A stretch of DNA of 64,000 nucleotides from Lithodes maja (GCA_037953745.1 JBAKBP010001582.1:143426-207425); one strand, 5' to 3'; shown: positions 1 to 10,440, counted from the first letter of the stretch. Made by a program: numbers and translations. Notes: generated by a model not told the origin, from the sequence alone.

Positions 1-772
1 CGAACAAAGAGCGCCTACTTGTAGCTCCTTTTTTAACATATTTTCTCCCTTTTCCCTTTTCTGTAGTAGTATGTCTCCTCTCGGGGGAAATAGGGGGTAA
101 ATAGGCCGAAAGTGGGGGGTCCTCAACCCTAGGCAGTGCTGGTGGTGAAGAATGGCGGGCGCCTGGGGCAACTTGGGTGGCGTGGGTAGATAAGGAAGAC
201 AATGGCGGGTCAACCTCACCCTCACGCTCAGCCTCACTGGCACCCTCACGCACTGCTCCCTCACCAAGTTTTAGGGCCTCTTTCCTGGCTGCCGCGGCCG
301 CCTTTTCAAGAACTTGCTTCTTATAGAAACGTATCTTGAATGGGGATTTAGCTGGCGAAGGGCTAGGTGTCGTGTCACTCAACCTAAACTTGGCAGTCGA
401 CCTAGTGCTGTCCCATTCGCTCACTCTCACTACACTCTCATCACCTTGCACAACTATATCACGTTTAGTACTATCATCACTTTCATCGTCATGGTCAAAT
501 CCAATAAAAAGCGCGTCTCTTTCATGAATTTCGTGTAGATCGTCAAAATCTTCACTATAGTGAGACTGATAAGACTCGGAGCTATCACTGCCCAAGTCAT
601 CAACACTATTTTGTCCTTCACCACGTTCATAACTCCTCAAAGCTATTTCAATACCTCCGGGAGTCAACGCATCTTTTACGTGCCTTTGCGTTAGGGCGCG
701 ACGAACATGGGCAGGCGTCGAAGGGAGCATGGAATCGGACACAGGGGAATCACTTTTTGGGCTAGTATCCAT
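1..772 (-). CDS. Partial open reading frame, probable N-terminal part of the TTAA-element transposase
   Basis: Reading the minus strand from an ATG at 772-770, there is no stop for 257 codons up to the window edge, so this is the 5' part of a larger gene. The start (MDTSPKSDSPVSDSM) is about 200 bp inside the TTAA terminus, where a transposase start is expected. Residues about 55-110 are rich in D, E and S (for example DSSESYQSHYSEDFDDLHE). A basic patch follows (FKIRFYKKQVLEKAAAAARK, about residues 146-165), then a proline-rich stretch. PiggyBac transposases often begin with an acidic, low-conservation region ahead of the DDD core, so the layout fits, but the core lies outside the window. 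A different type of open frame cannot be excluded. Confidence 0.45.
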   Translation of the reverse strand, partial: MDTSPKSDSPVSDSMLPSTPAHVRRALTQRHVKDALTPGGIEIALRSYERGEGQNSVDDLGSDSSESYQSHYSEDFDDLHEIHERDALFIGFDHDDESDDSTKRDIVVQGDESVVRVSEWDSTRSTAKFRLSDTTPSPSPAKSPFKIRFYKKQVLEKAAAAARKEALKLGEGAVREGASEAEREGEVDPPLSSLSTHATQVAPGARHSSPPALPRVEDPPLSAYLPPISPERRHTTTEKGKGRKYVKKGATSRRSLF

Positions 773-977
773 GTTGGCGGCAGGGTAGAGACTGTTTTGG
801 TGGCGTACATGCTGTCTGGTGGCGTCGCCTAGCGACGCCTGGCGACCACGGAACAAAATATTTACGCGCGCCATTCGAAAGCACATACGCAAGCAATGGT
901 ACAGTGTTGTACCACCCGGGTTGCTCGGGTCAAACCATAATGGTACACACGTGTACCACCCGGGGTTGAAGGGTTAA
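1..977 (-). mobile_element. piggyBac-like DNA transposon, terminal part, continuing off the left edge
   Basis: The sequence ends at TTAA (974-977). Just inside lie two imperfect palindromes, GGTACACACGTGTACC near 941-956 and a related GGTACAGTGTTGTACC near 899-914. Read inward on the minus strand, the end matches the left end of the short TTAA-flanked element at 3806-4292 over about 95 bp. TTAA flanks and a subterminal palindrome suit the piggyBac superfamily. Directly to the right, the DIRS reading frame begins mid-protein, so this element probably inserted into that DIRS copy. The other end lies outside the window. The superfamily call is inference, because no catalytic domain is visible. 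Confidence 0.55.
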
Positions 978-1078
978 GGCCGGAGGACCCGAGGGTAGTA
1001 CAGCCGGCGAACCCTTGTCTGCTAACTGGGTCGTTCCGAACGTGTCACCAAGCATGGCCATTAAACACTTGGGCACGG

Positions 1079-2869
1079 ATGGTGGCACGCAAAGGCATCA
1101 CTTGGCAGTGGCTCCGGCGACCTCGCTTACGTCAGCCGACAACAGCGAATTTTGTTTCTTTAGAGGTGGAGTCACTGGTCCAGGAAATGATTGCCAAGAA
1201 TGTCATCATCCCGGTCCCCCCAAATTACCCTGTATTCACGTCCAAACTATTTTTGGTTCCCAAAAGGGACAGTGTTCAGATGAGGCCGGTCGTAGACCTG
1301 TCTTATCTGAACCTTCACATTCACAACGAATCTTTCAGAATGTTAACAGTACACCAAATCAGGCTAACACTTCCGCCGGGAGGTTGGATGTGTTCACTAG
1401 ACCTGACAGACGCCTATTGGCACGTATCGGTCAACAAAAGATTTCAAAGGTTTTTGGCCTTACGGATCAGGCACCAAAATTTTGTTTTTCAAAGGATGCC
1501 GTTCGGCTTGAACCTAGCACCTCGATTATTCACGAAATTAGTCCGGCAAGCCCTGATGCCATTGTTAAAACAGGGGATTAGAGTGTTGTGGTACCTAGAT
1601 GACTGGCTGGTGGTGGCAGAGACACAACAATTATGCATCAAACATGTCAATATAATTTTAAATAATGTCAAAACTCTAGGCTTCAAGGTAAATCTGGTAA
1701 AGTCAAACCTTGTTCCCTCACGAGTAATTCAGTGGATAGGGCTGGTCTGGGACACGGCCGCTCTCACTCTGAGTCAGAGTGTGGACAATCGCAACAGGTT
1801 TCGCAGGAAACTGTTCATGTTTCTTCACAGTCTGACTACGACGCGGAGGGTCTGGGAGTCTCTGGTCGGCTCTCTCAACTGGATTCAACTAACTGTCAAG
1901 TTGGGCCGGTTGAAAGTAAAACGATTAATATTGGAAGGCAACAAATATTTCCCGCTCTTACCGGCGGGAAAATTATGGCCCATCCCGAAATTAATCCACA
2001 CCTTGCTAGCGGTCTGGGCAAAGAGGGAAACGTTGCACTCAATAATGTCATGGATCTCTCCTCCACCAACGGTATGGGTAGACACGGATGCGTCAGGCAC
2101 AATAGGGTGGGGATTTCAATCAAATCAGGGGCACCAGGGTCAGGGGCTTTGGTCCCACTTAGAAATCTCTCACATCAATGTCAAAGAATTACTAGTCCCC
2201 TTGTATTTCCTTCAGGCTCACGGCCCAGCGTTACGGGGCAAGTCGGTGGCCTTCAGAATGGACAATCTGAATGCAGTTCACTGTATTCAGAAACAAGGAT
2301 CAACGAGGTCAAGGAGGTTGCTAAACGTGTCGGAAGAGATTTTTACTCTAGCCAACAGACTAGACATTTACCTTAACGCATCTTATCTCCCAGGCGTAGC
2401 GAACGTCTGGGCAGACGCTCTGTCCCGGAGACAGAGCACGACAGTAGAATGGGAGCTCAAGCAACCCATTTTCAACCTAATGATTGCAGAGCTCTCCCAT
2501 CCACAAGTGGATCTATTTGTGTCCGAGGAGACTCACAAACTCCCTCTATACCTCACCCGCCGGGCGAAAACGCCGGCAGGGGAGCCAGACGCCCTAGTGA
2601 CAGACTGGAACAGATGGAGCTCCATCTATCTGTTTCCGCCGCCAGATGCGTCACTAATGTGCCACGTAGTGAACAAACTACGAGATTATCGAGGCTTAGT
2701 CTCGCTAATCGCGCCCCTGTGGCCGGCGCAGTTGTGGTACCAGCAATTGAAAACGTGGTGCCCGGACCCGGTATCGCTCCCGGTCGGGTATTTCCACTTA
2801 GACACGATTGGCAACCTAGCGACCTCGCTGACTTTTGCATTATGGACATTCAGGAGGCCAAGTGGCTAG
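1079..2869 (+). CDS. DIRS-type reverse transcriptase and RNase H
   Basis: The frame encodes 596 residues from this ATG but is open upstream to 974, so the true start is missing. The RT part has PVVDLSYLN (about 70-78), SLDLTDAYWHV (106-116, first catalytic Asp), MPFGLNLAPRLF (140-151) and the active-site box YLDDWL (172-177), intact. RNase H follows with TDASG (336-340), Glu near 370, MDN (394-396) and ADALSR (445-450). DIRS elements use this enzyme to copy RNA into circular DNA that the recombinase then integrates. The C-terminal segment WNRWSSIYLFPPPDA is typical of DIRS pol just before the recombinase. All catalytic residues look present, which contrasts with the broken recombinase next to it. 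Confidence 0.85.
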   Translation: MVARKGITWQWLRRPRLRQPTTANFVSLEVESLVQEMIAKNVIIPVPPNYPVFTSKLFLVPKRDSVQMRPVVDLSYLNLHIHNESFRMLTVHQIRLTLPPGGWMCSLDLTDAYWHVSVNKRFQRFLALRIRHQNFVFQRMPFGLNLAPRLFTKLVRQALMPLLKQGIRVLWYLDDWLVVAETQQLCIKHVNIILNNVKTLGFKVNLVKSNLVPSRVIQWIGLVWDTAALTLSQSVDNRNRFRRKLFMFLHSLTTTRRVWESLVGSLNWIQLTVKLGRLKVKRLILEGNKYFPLLPAGKLWPIPKLIHTLLAVWAKRETLHSIMSWISPPPTVWVDTDASGTIGWGFQSNQGHQGQGLWSHLEISHINVKELLVPLYFLQAHGPALRGKSVAFRMDNLNAVHCIQKQGSTRSRRLLNVSEEIFTLANRLDIYLNASYLPGVANVWADALSRRQSTTVEWELKQPIFNLMIAELSHPQVDLFVSEETHKLPLYLTRRAKTPAGEPDALVTDWNRWSSIYLFPPPDASLMCHVVNKLRDYRGLVSLIAPLWPAQLWYQQLKTWCPDPVSLPVGYFHLDTIGNLATSLTFALWTFRRPSG

Positions 2870-3805
2870 CACCATACGGTAGAGATGTGACCAATAAATT
2901 AATCAATCAATATACTCAGTCTACGAAACCACAGTATCACTCACATTGGCAAGCCTTTACTTCCTGGATCATCAGAACGGAACAGAATGTGCCGTCAGTG
3001 GCTTTAGTTTTCAATTATTTGAATTATCTGTTTGAGCAGAAACATTTATCTGTGGTAACATTAAAAAAATCACTTAACTGCGATTAGAGTGCCCTTTTTA
3101 GACCTTACAGGTCTCTCCATACCGGTGGCGGAGGAAACAGGTTTTATGAGAGCTTGTTTTAAACTTCGCCCACCTCCCCGTCAGCTCATGCCTACTTGGT
3201 CTCTCGACAAAGCTTTGTCTTTACTTCACTCTCGTCTGTACCAAAATACTGCAGACTTTGCATTACTCTTAAAAAAGGCGGTTTTCCTTATGGCTTTGGC
3301 CACCGGGAACAGAGTGTCTGAGCTGGCGGCGATGAGCAACACACCTAATTGCCTTAGGTTTGGTAGACTTAATGAATGTATTTACATTGCACCTTCCCCA
3401 GGTTTTGTAGCCAAGAATGAGCACAGTGCACACGTGTTTTCTGAGTTCACGGTGCCGGCGTTAAAAAGGGGAAAGGTGCATCATAATCTATGTCCAGTGC
3501 AAGCTCTAACCAAATATTTGAGAGTAGCTCCTCTAAACCCCCAAGGTGCTTTATGGGTAGCAAGTACGGGTAAACGCTTACTTAAACGGCGATTAGCCTC
3601 TCTTCTGGTCGAAGTAATTAAAGAGAGTAATCCCGGCGTTGTGGGTAGGGCCCACGATTTACGCAAATGGGCAGCCTCTTTACGTTTCCTGAAAAATTTG
3701 TCGGTAGAAGATATCGCGTCCACTCAGTTGTGGGCGTCTAATCATACGTTTTTGTCTAGATACTTGTCAGTTGCTCTAGACAAACCTTCCTTACCATGTA
3801 TAGCT
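2842..3805 (+). pseudogene. DIRS tyrosine recombinase, frameshifted
   Basis: The N-terminal SAM-like part (APYGRDVTNKLINQYTQS and following) runs in one frame to a stop at 3085-3087. The catalytic part resumes in another frame from about 3070. The break falls at an A7 run (3063-3069), so one slipped base explains it. The catalytic domain keeps the first Arg (GNRVSEL), the HxxR box (HDLRKWAAS) and the nucleophile Tyr (SRYLSV), so the active site itself is intact. The reading frame runs into the TTAA element about 25 codons after the Tyr. This enzyme inserts circular DIRS DNA by site-specific recombination. A sequencing error in the homopolymer is possible. Confidence 0.8.
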
Positions 3806-4292
3806 TTAACCCTTCAAACCCGGTTGGTACACACGTGTACCATTTTTTTTTGGCCCCAGGAACCCGGGTGGTACTACATTGTACCATTGCTTGAAAGCCT
3901 GTGAGCTTCGTGTGCGAGGCGTCGGTCCGACGCATGTAAACAACAGCCGGCTGGACCGACGCTCCGCATCTCCGGCCACAAGAAGGAGAGCGTCGCTTGT
4001 TCGTGTGTGCCTGTATGTTGTTGTTCAGTATCGAAAAGTGGTGTAAAGTGGCTGGTTTGGCCATAAAGTTATCTCCAATGAAATCATCATCACAGCTCAC
4101 CCAGTTGACTTAGAGAGCTCTACTTAAGGCCATTTTACAGGTAAATAACACAGCTACGCTTGGGGATGCGCGGGAATGCGGGAAGCAGTCTGATTAACGA
4201 ATATACGGTAGCCTAGCCTAGACGTTTTTCGGCCAAAACACCCGGATTTCGAGGAATATATATATAATATATAGCCGGGGCCGGAGGGTTAA
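3806..4292. mobile_element. TTAA-flanked MITE related to the element at 1-977
   Basis: TTAA lies at both ends (3806-3809 and 4289-4292). The outer ends are inverted: TTAACCCTTCAAACCCGG on the left and, in reverse complement, TTAACCCTCCGGCCCCGG on the right. The left 95 bp, with GGTACACACGTGTACC, match the terminus of the larger element at 1-977. No coding capacity is present in 487 bp, so this looks like a deletion derivative mobilised in trans. It contains a GC hairpin (GCGTCGGTCCGACGC, near 3918-3932). The same right end recurs as a remnant inside the gypsy 3' LTR at 44031-44064. Confidence 0.7.
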
Positions 4293-4460
4293 GGCAGAGG
4301 GTCTAGGTGGCCCTGCAGTCACTTTTGTTTACTTTCACGGGAGGGGGGGGGGGGGGGGTGCAGTCAGTTGACATAGGACACCCTAGACCCCGCCGGAGTA
4401 TGAGAGCTGTGATACAATTTAAGGTTAATGTGATATGAAAATTTCTCAGAGAAATTTTGC
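4293..4460 (+). other. Probable 3' tail of the DIRS element, with inverted motif and poly-G tract
   Basis: The sequence AGGGTCTAGGTGG near 4304-4316 recurs inverted as CACCCTAGACCCCG near 4379-4392, enclosing a run of 16 G (4343-4358). Inverted terminal and internal complementary motifs are usual at DIRS 3' ends, so I read this as the DIRS end displaced by the MITE. No gene is seen from here to 4670. Confidence 0.35.
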
Positions 4461-4852
4461 TAGTACAATGTTAGTACAAAACAACGGGGTTGTTATAGTA
4501 GTTTTAGCTGCGAAAGCAATTTAATATTAGAACAGTGGAGATCCTTTGCAATTTATCTCCACGATTATTTTGGGGTTTATTATGTGCACATATAAACTTA
4601 TAACTTGTTATTTTTGTCACCACTCGTTGAGTGGGGTGCCTTTGTAACTACAGATCTGTGTTCAGAATCTTCAGGGTTACCCATTTTTTGTCAGGCAGGC
4701 TTCTTTGAAGCACGCACCTGCCTGAACCCCTTTTTCTGGCGGGTGCCCAACCCCGAAAAGGGTTGAAATAGGGGAGCTATCCCCCCGCCAAAGGCGGCTT
4801 TCTAGGGCCTTTCCTAGCTGATGCTGAGAGGATTGGGTTCTAGTCATGTGGT

Positions 4853-5693
4853 GATGGGCTGGTCTATCAGAGTGAGAACTGAGCGATCTCTGCCATACCC
4901 ATAGCTTACTCTGACTGTTCCTTTTACTTATATATTTTCTAGATCTCAAGTGACGGCGTCTCTTGCGTGGATTGACCTCCTAATCTACCAAGATTGGAAG
5001 CCAAAGCGTCACATCTTTCCTTTGCCCCTCAACTTTCTCTTCATAATTGCTGAGGGGCACAGGGCCCTGGGTGGGGCTTTGGTTTCCAGGGCGTTTCCGC
5101 GCCCTCCTCAGCTCCCCGCCATGGAGTGGCTTCGGTCACCCAGGCTTTATTGTGGTCGGCGGGGAGGGTTCTGTGGGGGCGCTCGGTTGTGACCTTGGCC
5201 TTGCTCAGGGCCTTGGGGCTGTTCGGCCAGGCAGCTTGGGGAAAAACAACAACAACAACAACCCCTTTTTCTCTGGCGATGGGCTGGTCTATCAGAGTGA
5301 GACCTGAGCGATCTCTGCCATACCCATAGCTTACTCTGACTGTTCCTTTTACTTATATATTTTCTAAATCTCAAGTGACGGCGTCTCTTCCGTGGATTGA
5401 CCTCCCAATCTACCAAGATTGGAAGCTAAAGCGTCACATTATTCCTTTGCCCCTCAACTTTCTCTTCATAATTGCTGAGGGGCACAGGGCCCTGGGTGGG
5501 GCTTTGGTTTCCCGGGCGTTTACGCACCCTCTCAGCTCCCCGCCATGGAGTGGCTTCGGTCACCCAGGCTTTATTGTGGTCGGCAGGGAGGGTTCTGTGG
5601 GGGCGCTCGTTTATGGCCTTGGCCTTACTCGGGACCTTGGGGCTGTTCGGCCAGGCAGTTTGGGGAACAACAACAACAACAACCCCTTTTTCT
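4853..5693. repeat. Two-copy tandem duplication, 425-bp period
   Basis: The block starting GATGGGCTGGTCTATCAGAG at 4853 starts again at 5278 and stays near-identical to the (CAA)n and CCCCTTTTT end of each unit (about 5240-5270 and 5664-5692). Each unit ends in a short CAA microsatellite. Read on the minus strand, each copy holds a TATA-like box (TATATAAG) followed about 15 bp later by AACAGTCAGAGT, a possible core promoter. The short open frames on either strand show no recognisable domain. I see no snRNA, 5S or tRNA match by eye. Confidence 0.75.
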
Positions 5694-5831
5694 TGTATAT
5701 TTTCGGCCTACGCCATGTTTAAATATATTTTTCAAAAGTAAGAATACTATGTGGTTGTTTTTATTATCTGCTTTTCTAGAGTTATGATATGATTACGAAT
5801 GTCCCCCTCCAGTCTTAGAAATCAGGCATGT

Positions 5832-5930
5832 TCGTCAATGATGGAGGGGCCACTAATAAATTATAGGTTTGACTCCTGTAAGGAGATAAAAAAACCTAAT
5901 ATTTAGTAGTGGCCCCGTAATCATTGACGA
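5832..5930. repeat. Palindromic foldback element
   Basis: Left arm (from TCGTCAATGATGG at 5832) and right arm (to CATTGACGA at 5930) are inverted copies of roughly 40 bp each with a few mismatches. The loop contains a smaller hairpin, CTCCTGTAAGGAG. Half of the same structure recurs at 6286-6361. No coding content. It could be a foldback MITE or one end of a larger inverted-repeat element. Confidence 0.65.
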
Positions 5931-6285
5931 CTGGGGCCCTCCCGACCGTCCCCTTCCCATTCGTTGATGTATTGAGGATTTTGGTTTACTTGATATGTCA
6001 GTGAAGGAGGAATGACGCCTGAATCAGCGTCTGGTCAGAGATCCACACAAGTACATCCACGATATGATGGAAAGCTTATTAGATAGTTATTCTTATTTTC
6101 TTTTTGTTTTTATTTTTTTTACGAAGTTTTTTCGTAGTGAGAACCCAATTCATAATGACTGAAGCCATGAGTGAGGTCGCGTGCGCTCATGATGAAGGCT
6201 CCTCAGTTTTTTAAATGCTCTGCGCGGTAGATTCAAACTACGGCGGATTAGTGTTTGAAGAGGATGCCTTATGTAATAGGCATGT

Positions 6286-6361
6286 TCGTCAATGATTACG
6301 GGGCCACTACTAAATATTAGGTTTTCTTTATCTCCTTACAGGAGTCAAACCTATATTTTAA
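6286..6361. repeat. Half copy of the foldback element
   Basis: TCGTCAATGATTACGGGGCC through TTACAGGAGTCAAACC reproduces one arm and the loop of the palindrome at 5832-5930 in reverse-complement order, then stops near 6361. The intervening 5931-6285 has no recognisable gene. Confidence 0.55.
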
Positions 6362-6444
6362 GATACCTTACATCCTATGGTAAATATCAGTAATCCGTAA
6401 TCAGTAATAATTTCAGTTTGGTTTGCCTATCTCTTATGTCGTAT

Positions 6445-8537
6445 TTAGTAGTAGACATAAGCTTGGTGCTCCCTTCTCGCAGCTGTCCGGTTCAGGTGTT
6501 CCTTCAGGCTACGTCTGAAGGAATACAGTGTTCTCTTTTCACGGACTGACTGGGGTAGGTCGTTCCAGTCTTTGATGGCAGTGAAGAAGAATGTTTGCTT
6601 ACCCTGTCCTTGGATTCTCGGGACCTTAAAATTAAACATCCTGTTTCTTGTATTATGTCCACTCCTCTCATTTGCTTTAACAAAATCACACTTAAGATAC
6701 TCTGGAGCTCTGTCATAGAAAATTTTGAAGGCATTAGTGAGCCTGATTTGTTTGGCCCTGTCAGAGACATTGAGCATACCTAGTGACTGAAGTTGTTCCT
6801 GGCCAACATGTGATCTGGGTCCTAGGTTCAGCATGAACCTAACCATTTTATTTTGAGTGACCTGAAGTTTGTGCTGTGCTGATTTAGATGATGCAGAGTA
6901 CCAGGATGACACTGAATAGTCAAAATTACATTGAACAAGCGCTTGGCAAAGGGTCTTTTTGGTCGCCGCTGGCAAGCATCCCACCTGTCTATACAGGTAT
7001 TTTATACGTGCTCTACACTTACACAGGATAGATTCCAAAATAGTTTCACCTGACAAACTCTAGTCCAGTTTTAGTCCGAGATATTTAACTTGTGACACTG
7101 TTGTTATAGGAATATCATTACAGTTGACCGAGAAGCCCACAATGTCTTTCAATTTGCGTTTTGTCCCACATAAGATGGCTTCCGTTTTGCCCAGGTGAAG
7201 AGATAGTCTATTGTCCACTAGCCATTCACTACATGATTCTAGTTCTTTGGAAAGTGAAGCGGCAATACTTATTGGGTCTTTTCCTGAAACCAGAAGCACG
7301 CTGTCGTCAGCATACAGTAATAATTTACACGAGACGCTCAGTTCCATGTCGTTCACATAACAGAGAAAGAGTAAGGGACCAAGGATGCTTCCCTGCGGGA
7401 CCCCACAGTTAATTGGCATAGGATCAGATATATTATCATCAATTTTGACTCTTTGTGTTCTACCACTAAGATAAGATTTAAACCAGTTCACAGACCCAAT
7501 GCCCATTGCTTGTAGTTTATTACATAGGATATCATGGTCTACTGTGTCAAACGCTTTTTGTAGATCAAGAAGAACCATACCGGTGTAGTTACCTTTAGAC
7601 ATTTCTTTACGAATGTGATCTGTTAAGTGGATGAGACAGGAGTCAGTCGAGTACATGCATCTGAAACCTGATTGAAACTTATAAAATAAATAATTTTCTT
7701 TGAGGTAGAGTTCAATTTGGGTGTATACCGCTCTTTCAAGGATTTTAGATACAATACATAATATGCTAACTGGTCTGTAGTTGCCAACTTCTAGTTTATT
7801 TCCTTTCTTGAATAGAGGGGTTACAATAGCTTCCTTCAGTTCAGCAGGTACAGTGTTGGTGTTAATTGACAGGTTGATGATGTGGGTTAGGGGACCTGCT
7901 ATACCAATGGCTCCATCTCGTAGAAATTTGGCAGGAATTTTGTCTGGTCCTGTGCTTTTATGTACAGTTAGGTTAGAGAGCTCATCAAAAGTGTATTTTG
8001 GTGTAACATTTTGCAATCCAAATGTGTTCGGGTGTATGCCTTTATCTCTGTAGAAATTTCGAAAGGTGGCCGTTGTTGTGTATTTATTGAGAGGTTGCGG
8101 TAGGTTCTGTGCAAGTGTGTTTGCTATGGAGGTGAAGAAGGAGTTGAAGTAGGTTGAAATTTGTCGTTTATCATGGCAAACCTGATCATTAATGTTGAGA
8201 GCAATATTAGTGTTAGACGAATCCCTTGCCTTGTTGCTGTAGCCTGTTGTTTTTAGGTGCCTCCATAGTTTCTTTGGGTTATTCTGATATTCCTCTGCCT
8301 TATTGTGAAAATAATTAGTTTTCGCTGATTTGATTTTTCTACTTGGTTTATTCCTGGCCCTGTTGAACTCATGTTTCAGACCTTGATCCTGTCTATGTTT
8401 CACTAGCCTTTTTAACAGATTATCTCTGTGTTCCAGATGGTGTAGCATGTCATTGTTGATCCATGGGTCTGACCTTGCTTTAATTCGTATGTCTTTCAGA
8501 GGAGCTATTTCGTCTAGGATGCTATCTTCATAGTCAG
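6445..8537 (-). pseudogene. CR1/L2-like LINE, ORF2 fragment (RT and C-terminal domain)
   Basis: The minus strand reads from about 8537 through the EN-RT linker (SDPWINNDM), the RT (STGPDKIPAKFL, NYRPVSIL, LLDLQKAFDTVDH, CGVPQGSILGPLLF and active-site LLLYADDS with YADD about 380 residues from the ATG at 8448) and the LINE C-terminal region to 6445. The frame is interrupted only once, by an in-frame TAG at 7060-7062 just after KYLGLKLD; the same frame then continues. The endonuclease and ORF1 are absent, so this is a 5'-truncated copy, as target-primed reverse transcription usually leaves. The upstream edge abuts another LINE in opposite orientation. Clade assignment to CR1/L2 rests on motif style. 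Confidence 0.85.
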
Positions 8538-8555
8538 GCAGATACAGGAAAGATA

Positions 8556-9813
8556 CTTACTAAAAGGCAGGGATCTTTACTTTGTGTTTGTAGACCTGGA
8601 GAAGGCCTTTGATAGGGTGCCTAGAGATGTTGTGCAGTGGGCTAAGAGGAAACTTGGTGTGGAAGAGTAGCTGGTGCGTGTGATAATGAAGATGTATGAT
8701 GATTCGCGAAGTGCGGTGAGGGTGAAGAGTGTATTGAGTGATGAGTTTGCAGTCCGTGTTGGAGTCCATCAGGGTTCAGTGTTAAGCCCCTCCTCTTTAT
8801 TATGGTCTTGGAGGCACTGTCTAGAGTTTTTAGAGGCGGACTCCCACTGGAACTGTTTTATGCAGGCGATTTAGTCCTAATAGCTGACAGTATGCAAGAT
8901 GCTGAGGCTAAATTCAGAGTGGAGAGAGGGCATGGCACAAGGGTTTAAGAGTCAATATTAACAAAACCAGGTTATGCATTGTAGATTGAGACGAGGCGAT
9001 GTGGAAAAGAGCGGTGCATACCCATGTGCAGTGTGTGGAAAGGGAGTGGGCGTTAACTCAATTCAATGTAGCATCTGTCGATGTTGGGTACACCATGGGA
9101 GTAAGCGCTGTAGTAGAATAAAGGGACCCCTGCCGAAGGATAAGTCATAAATAGATAAATTTGAGTGCGTAGTGTGCAAAGGCGAGCTTGTGTTAAGTGA
9201 TGATCCTGTGGCTGTGAATTTTGGAAATGAGTCATTGGAGCTGGTGAACAAGTTTTGTTACCTAGGAGATACCATCTCTGCCGGTGGTGGGGACGAGGCT
9301 GCCACTGTTGCTAGAATTAGGTATGGCTGGGGGAAGTTCAGAGAATTGATGCCAATCCTGACCATGAAAAGAATGCCTCTCCCCCTGAAGGGAAAGGTGT
9401 ATGCCTCATGTGTTAGAAGTGCAATGACGTATGCCTCAGAAACATGGGCCGTTAAAGTAGAGGATGTCAACAGAATGGAGCGTAATGAGATGAGAATGGT
9501 GAGATGGATGTGTGGGGCCAGGCTACAGGATAGAATAACAAATGTTGAGCTGAGGAGACGTTTAGGTATAAGGAGTATTAGTGAGGTGATGCGTACAAGT
9601 AGACTGGGATGGTATGGACATGTGGAGAGAATGGATGAACAAAATTGGGTGAAAAAATGCAGGTCTATGATTGTGGAGGGAGCTGCACCAAGGGGTGGAC
9701 CGAGGAAGACCTGGGATCGGACTATACGCGCCGATCTCAAATCCAAGAACTTGACAAGTGAAGCAGCCCTTAACAGGGTTGCCTGGAATGCCGCCATTAG
9801 GACAAGAGACTGA
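8556..9813 (+). pseudogene. RTE-like LINE, decayed RT with PHD-like zinc finger
   Basis: Segments of one ORF2 lie in several frames: DLYFVFVDLEKAFDRVPR (RT), VGVHQGSVLSP, an active site reading YAGD where YADD is expected (about 8858-8869), then a Cys-rich segment CAVCGKGVGVNSIQCSICRC with WVHH (about 9030-9100). This looks like a PHD-type finger (CxxC, CxxC, WxH), and a further CVVCKGEL near 9170. The C-terminal region (9172-9813) is open: FCYLGDTISAGGGDEAAT, YASETWAV, MRMVRWMCG, RLGWYGHVERMD. This tail is typical of RTE-type and related LINEs. Several stops and the D-to-G change in the active site make it inactive. Confidence 0.8.
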
Positions 9814-10440
9814 AACTGCACTTATGTGTGGAACACTCAGTCTTAAAATGTTATGTATGTATATATGTATGCAACACCCAGAACCTGCCAACTCACACAC
9901 ATCACCCATACTGTACATACCTCCAGGTTACGACATCATCAACCAGTCCGGGAACAAGGCCGAAGACCAAAGAAAAAACACCAAAGCCCCGAACACGTGC
10001 GTTCACCAGTACCAACCACTTCAACAACCATTGCACACCTTGCAAACCATGCACACCTTCCTTCATCAAGCCCATGCAAACCACGCAAGGCCAAAACAGC
10101 AGGAATTCGGGAAAATACATCCGGCACCTCCAGACCACCTAAAACACCCTCAACTTTGCCCCGAAATAAGCCCAGCAAAAGTGGACCAAACTAGAAAGAT
10201 GCTAACCACAATATCTACACACCAACACCAGCCAGAGACGCCGCATGCAGTTCTACAACATCGCGACTACAAGAGCTGCCCAAAGAGGTAGCTCCTGCAG
10301 AAGGCAACACCTCCAACCACGCGCCCTTGTTGCCCCAAGCCACATCCAGTTTGACCAAGCAGCCAAAGGAGACACTATCTGAGCTGGTCAGACAGAAGGC
10401 AAGCAATCAGCCTGCTGGCTTAAAGTAAATCTTTGCATCC
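9814..10440. other. Threonine/proline-codon-rich degenerate sequence, no recognised gene
   Basis: After the LINE stop there is a short (TATG)n-like tail (9850-9872), consistent with a LINE 3' end. Then comes a C- and A-rich stretch whose frames are low-complexity (T, P, N, H rich) and show no domain. It may be leftover coding sequence of another element. Confidence 0.35.

Larger units (their letters stand above)
978..3805 (+). mobile_element. DIRS-like tyrosine-recombinase retrotransposon, 5' truncated
   Basis: The order is RT, RNase H, then tyrosine recombinase, with no integrase or LTRs, which defines the DIRS order. The RT frame is open right back to the TTAA at 974-977, so the 5' part (gag and left inverted repeat) is cut off where the TTAA element begins. 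At the 3' end a second TTAA element (3806-4292) starts shortly after the recombinase. Sequence after 4292 is probably the continuation of the DIRS 3' end. The protein is clearly related to the second DIRS-like element at 20333-27882: both share a segment reading RWxSIYxFPPPDA. Confidence 0.8.

Noticed and set aside
1015..2376. Additional plus-strand frames at 1015-1581 and 1732-2376
   Set aside because: They are out-of-frame shadows of the intact DIRS RT/RNase H.
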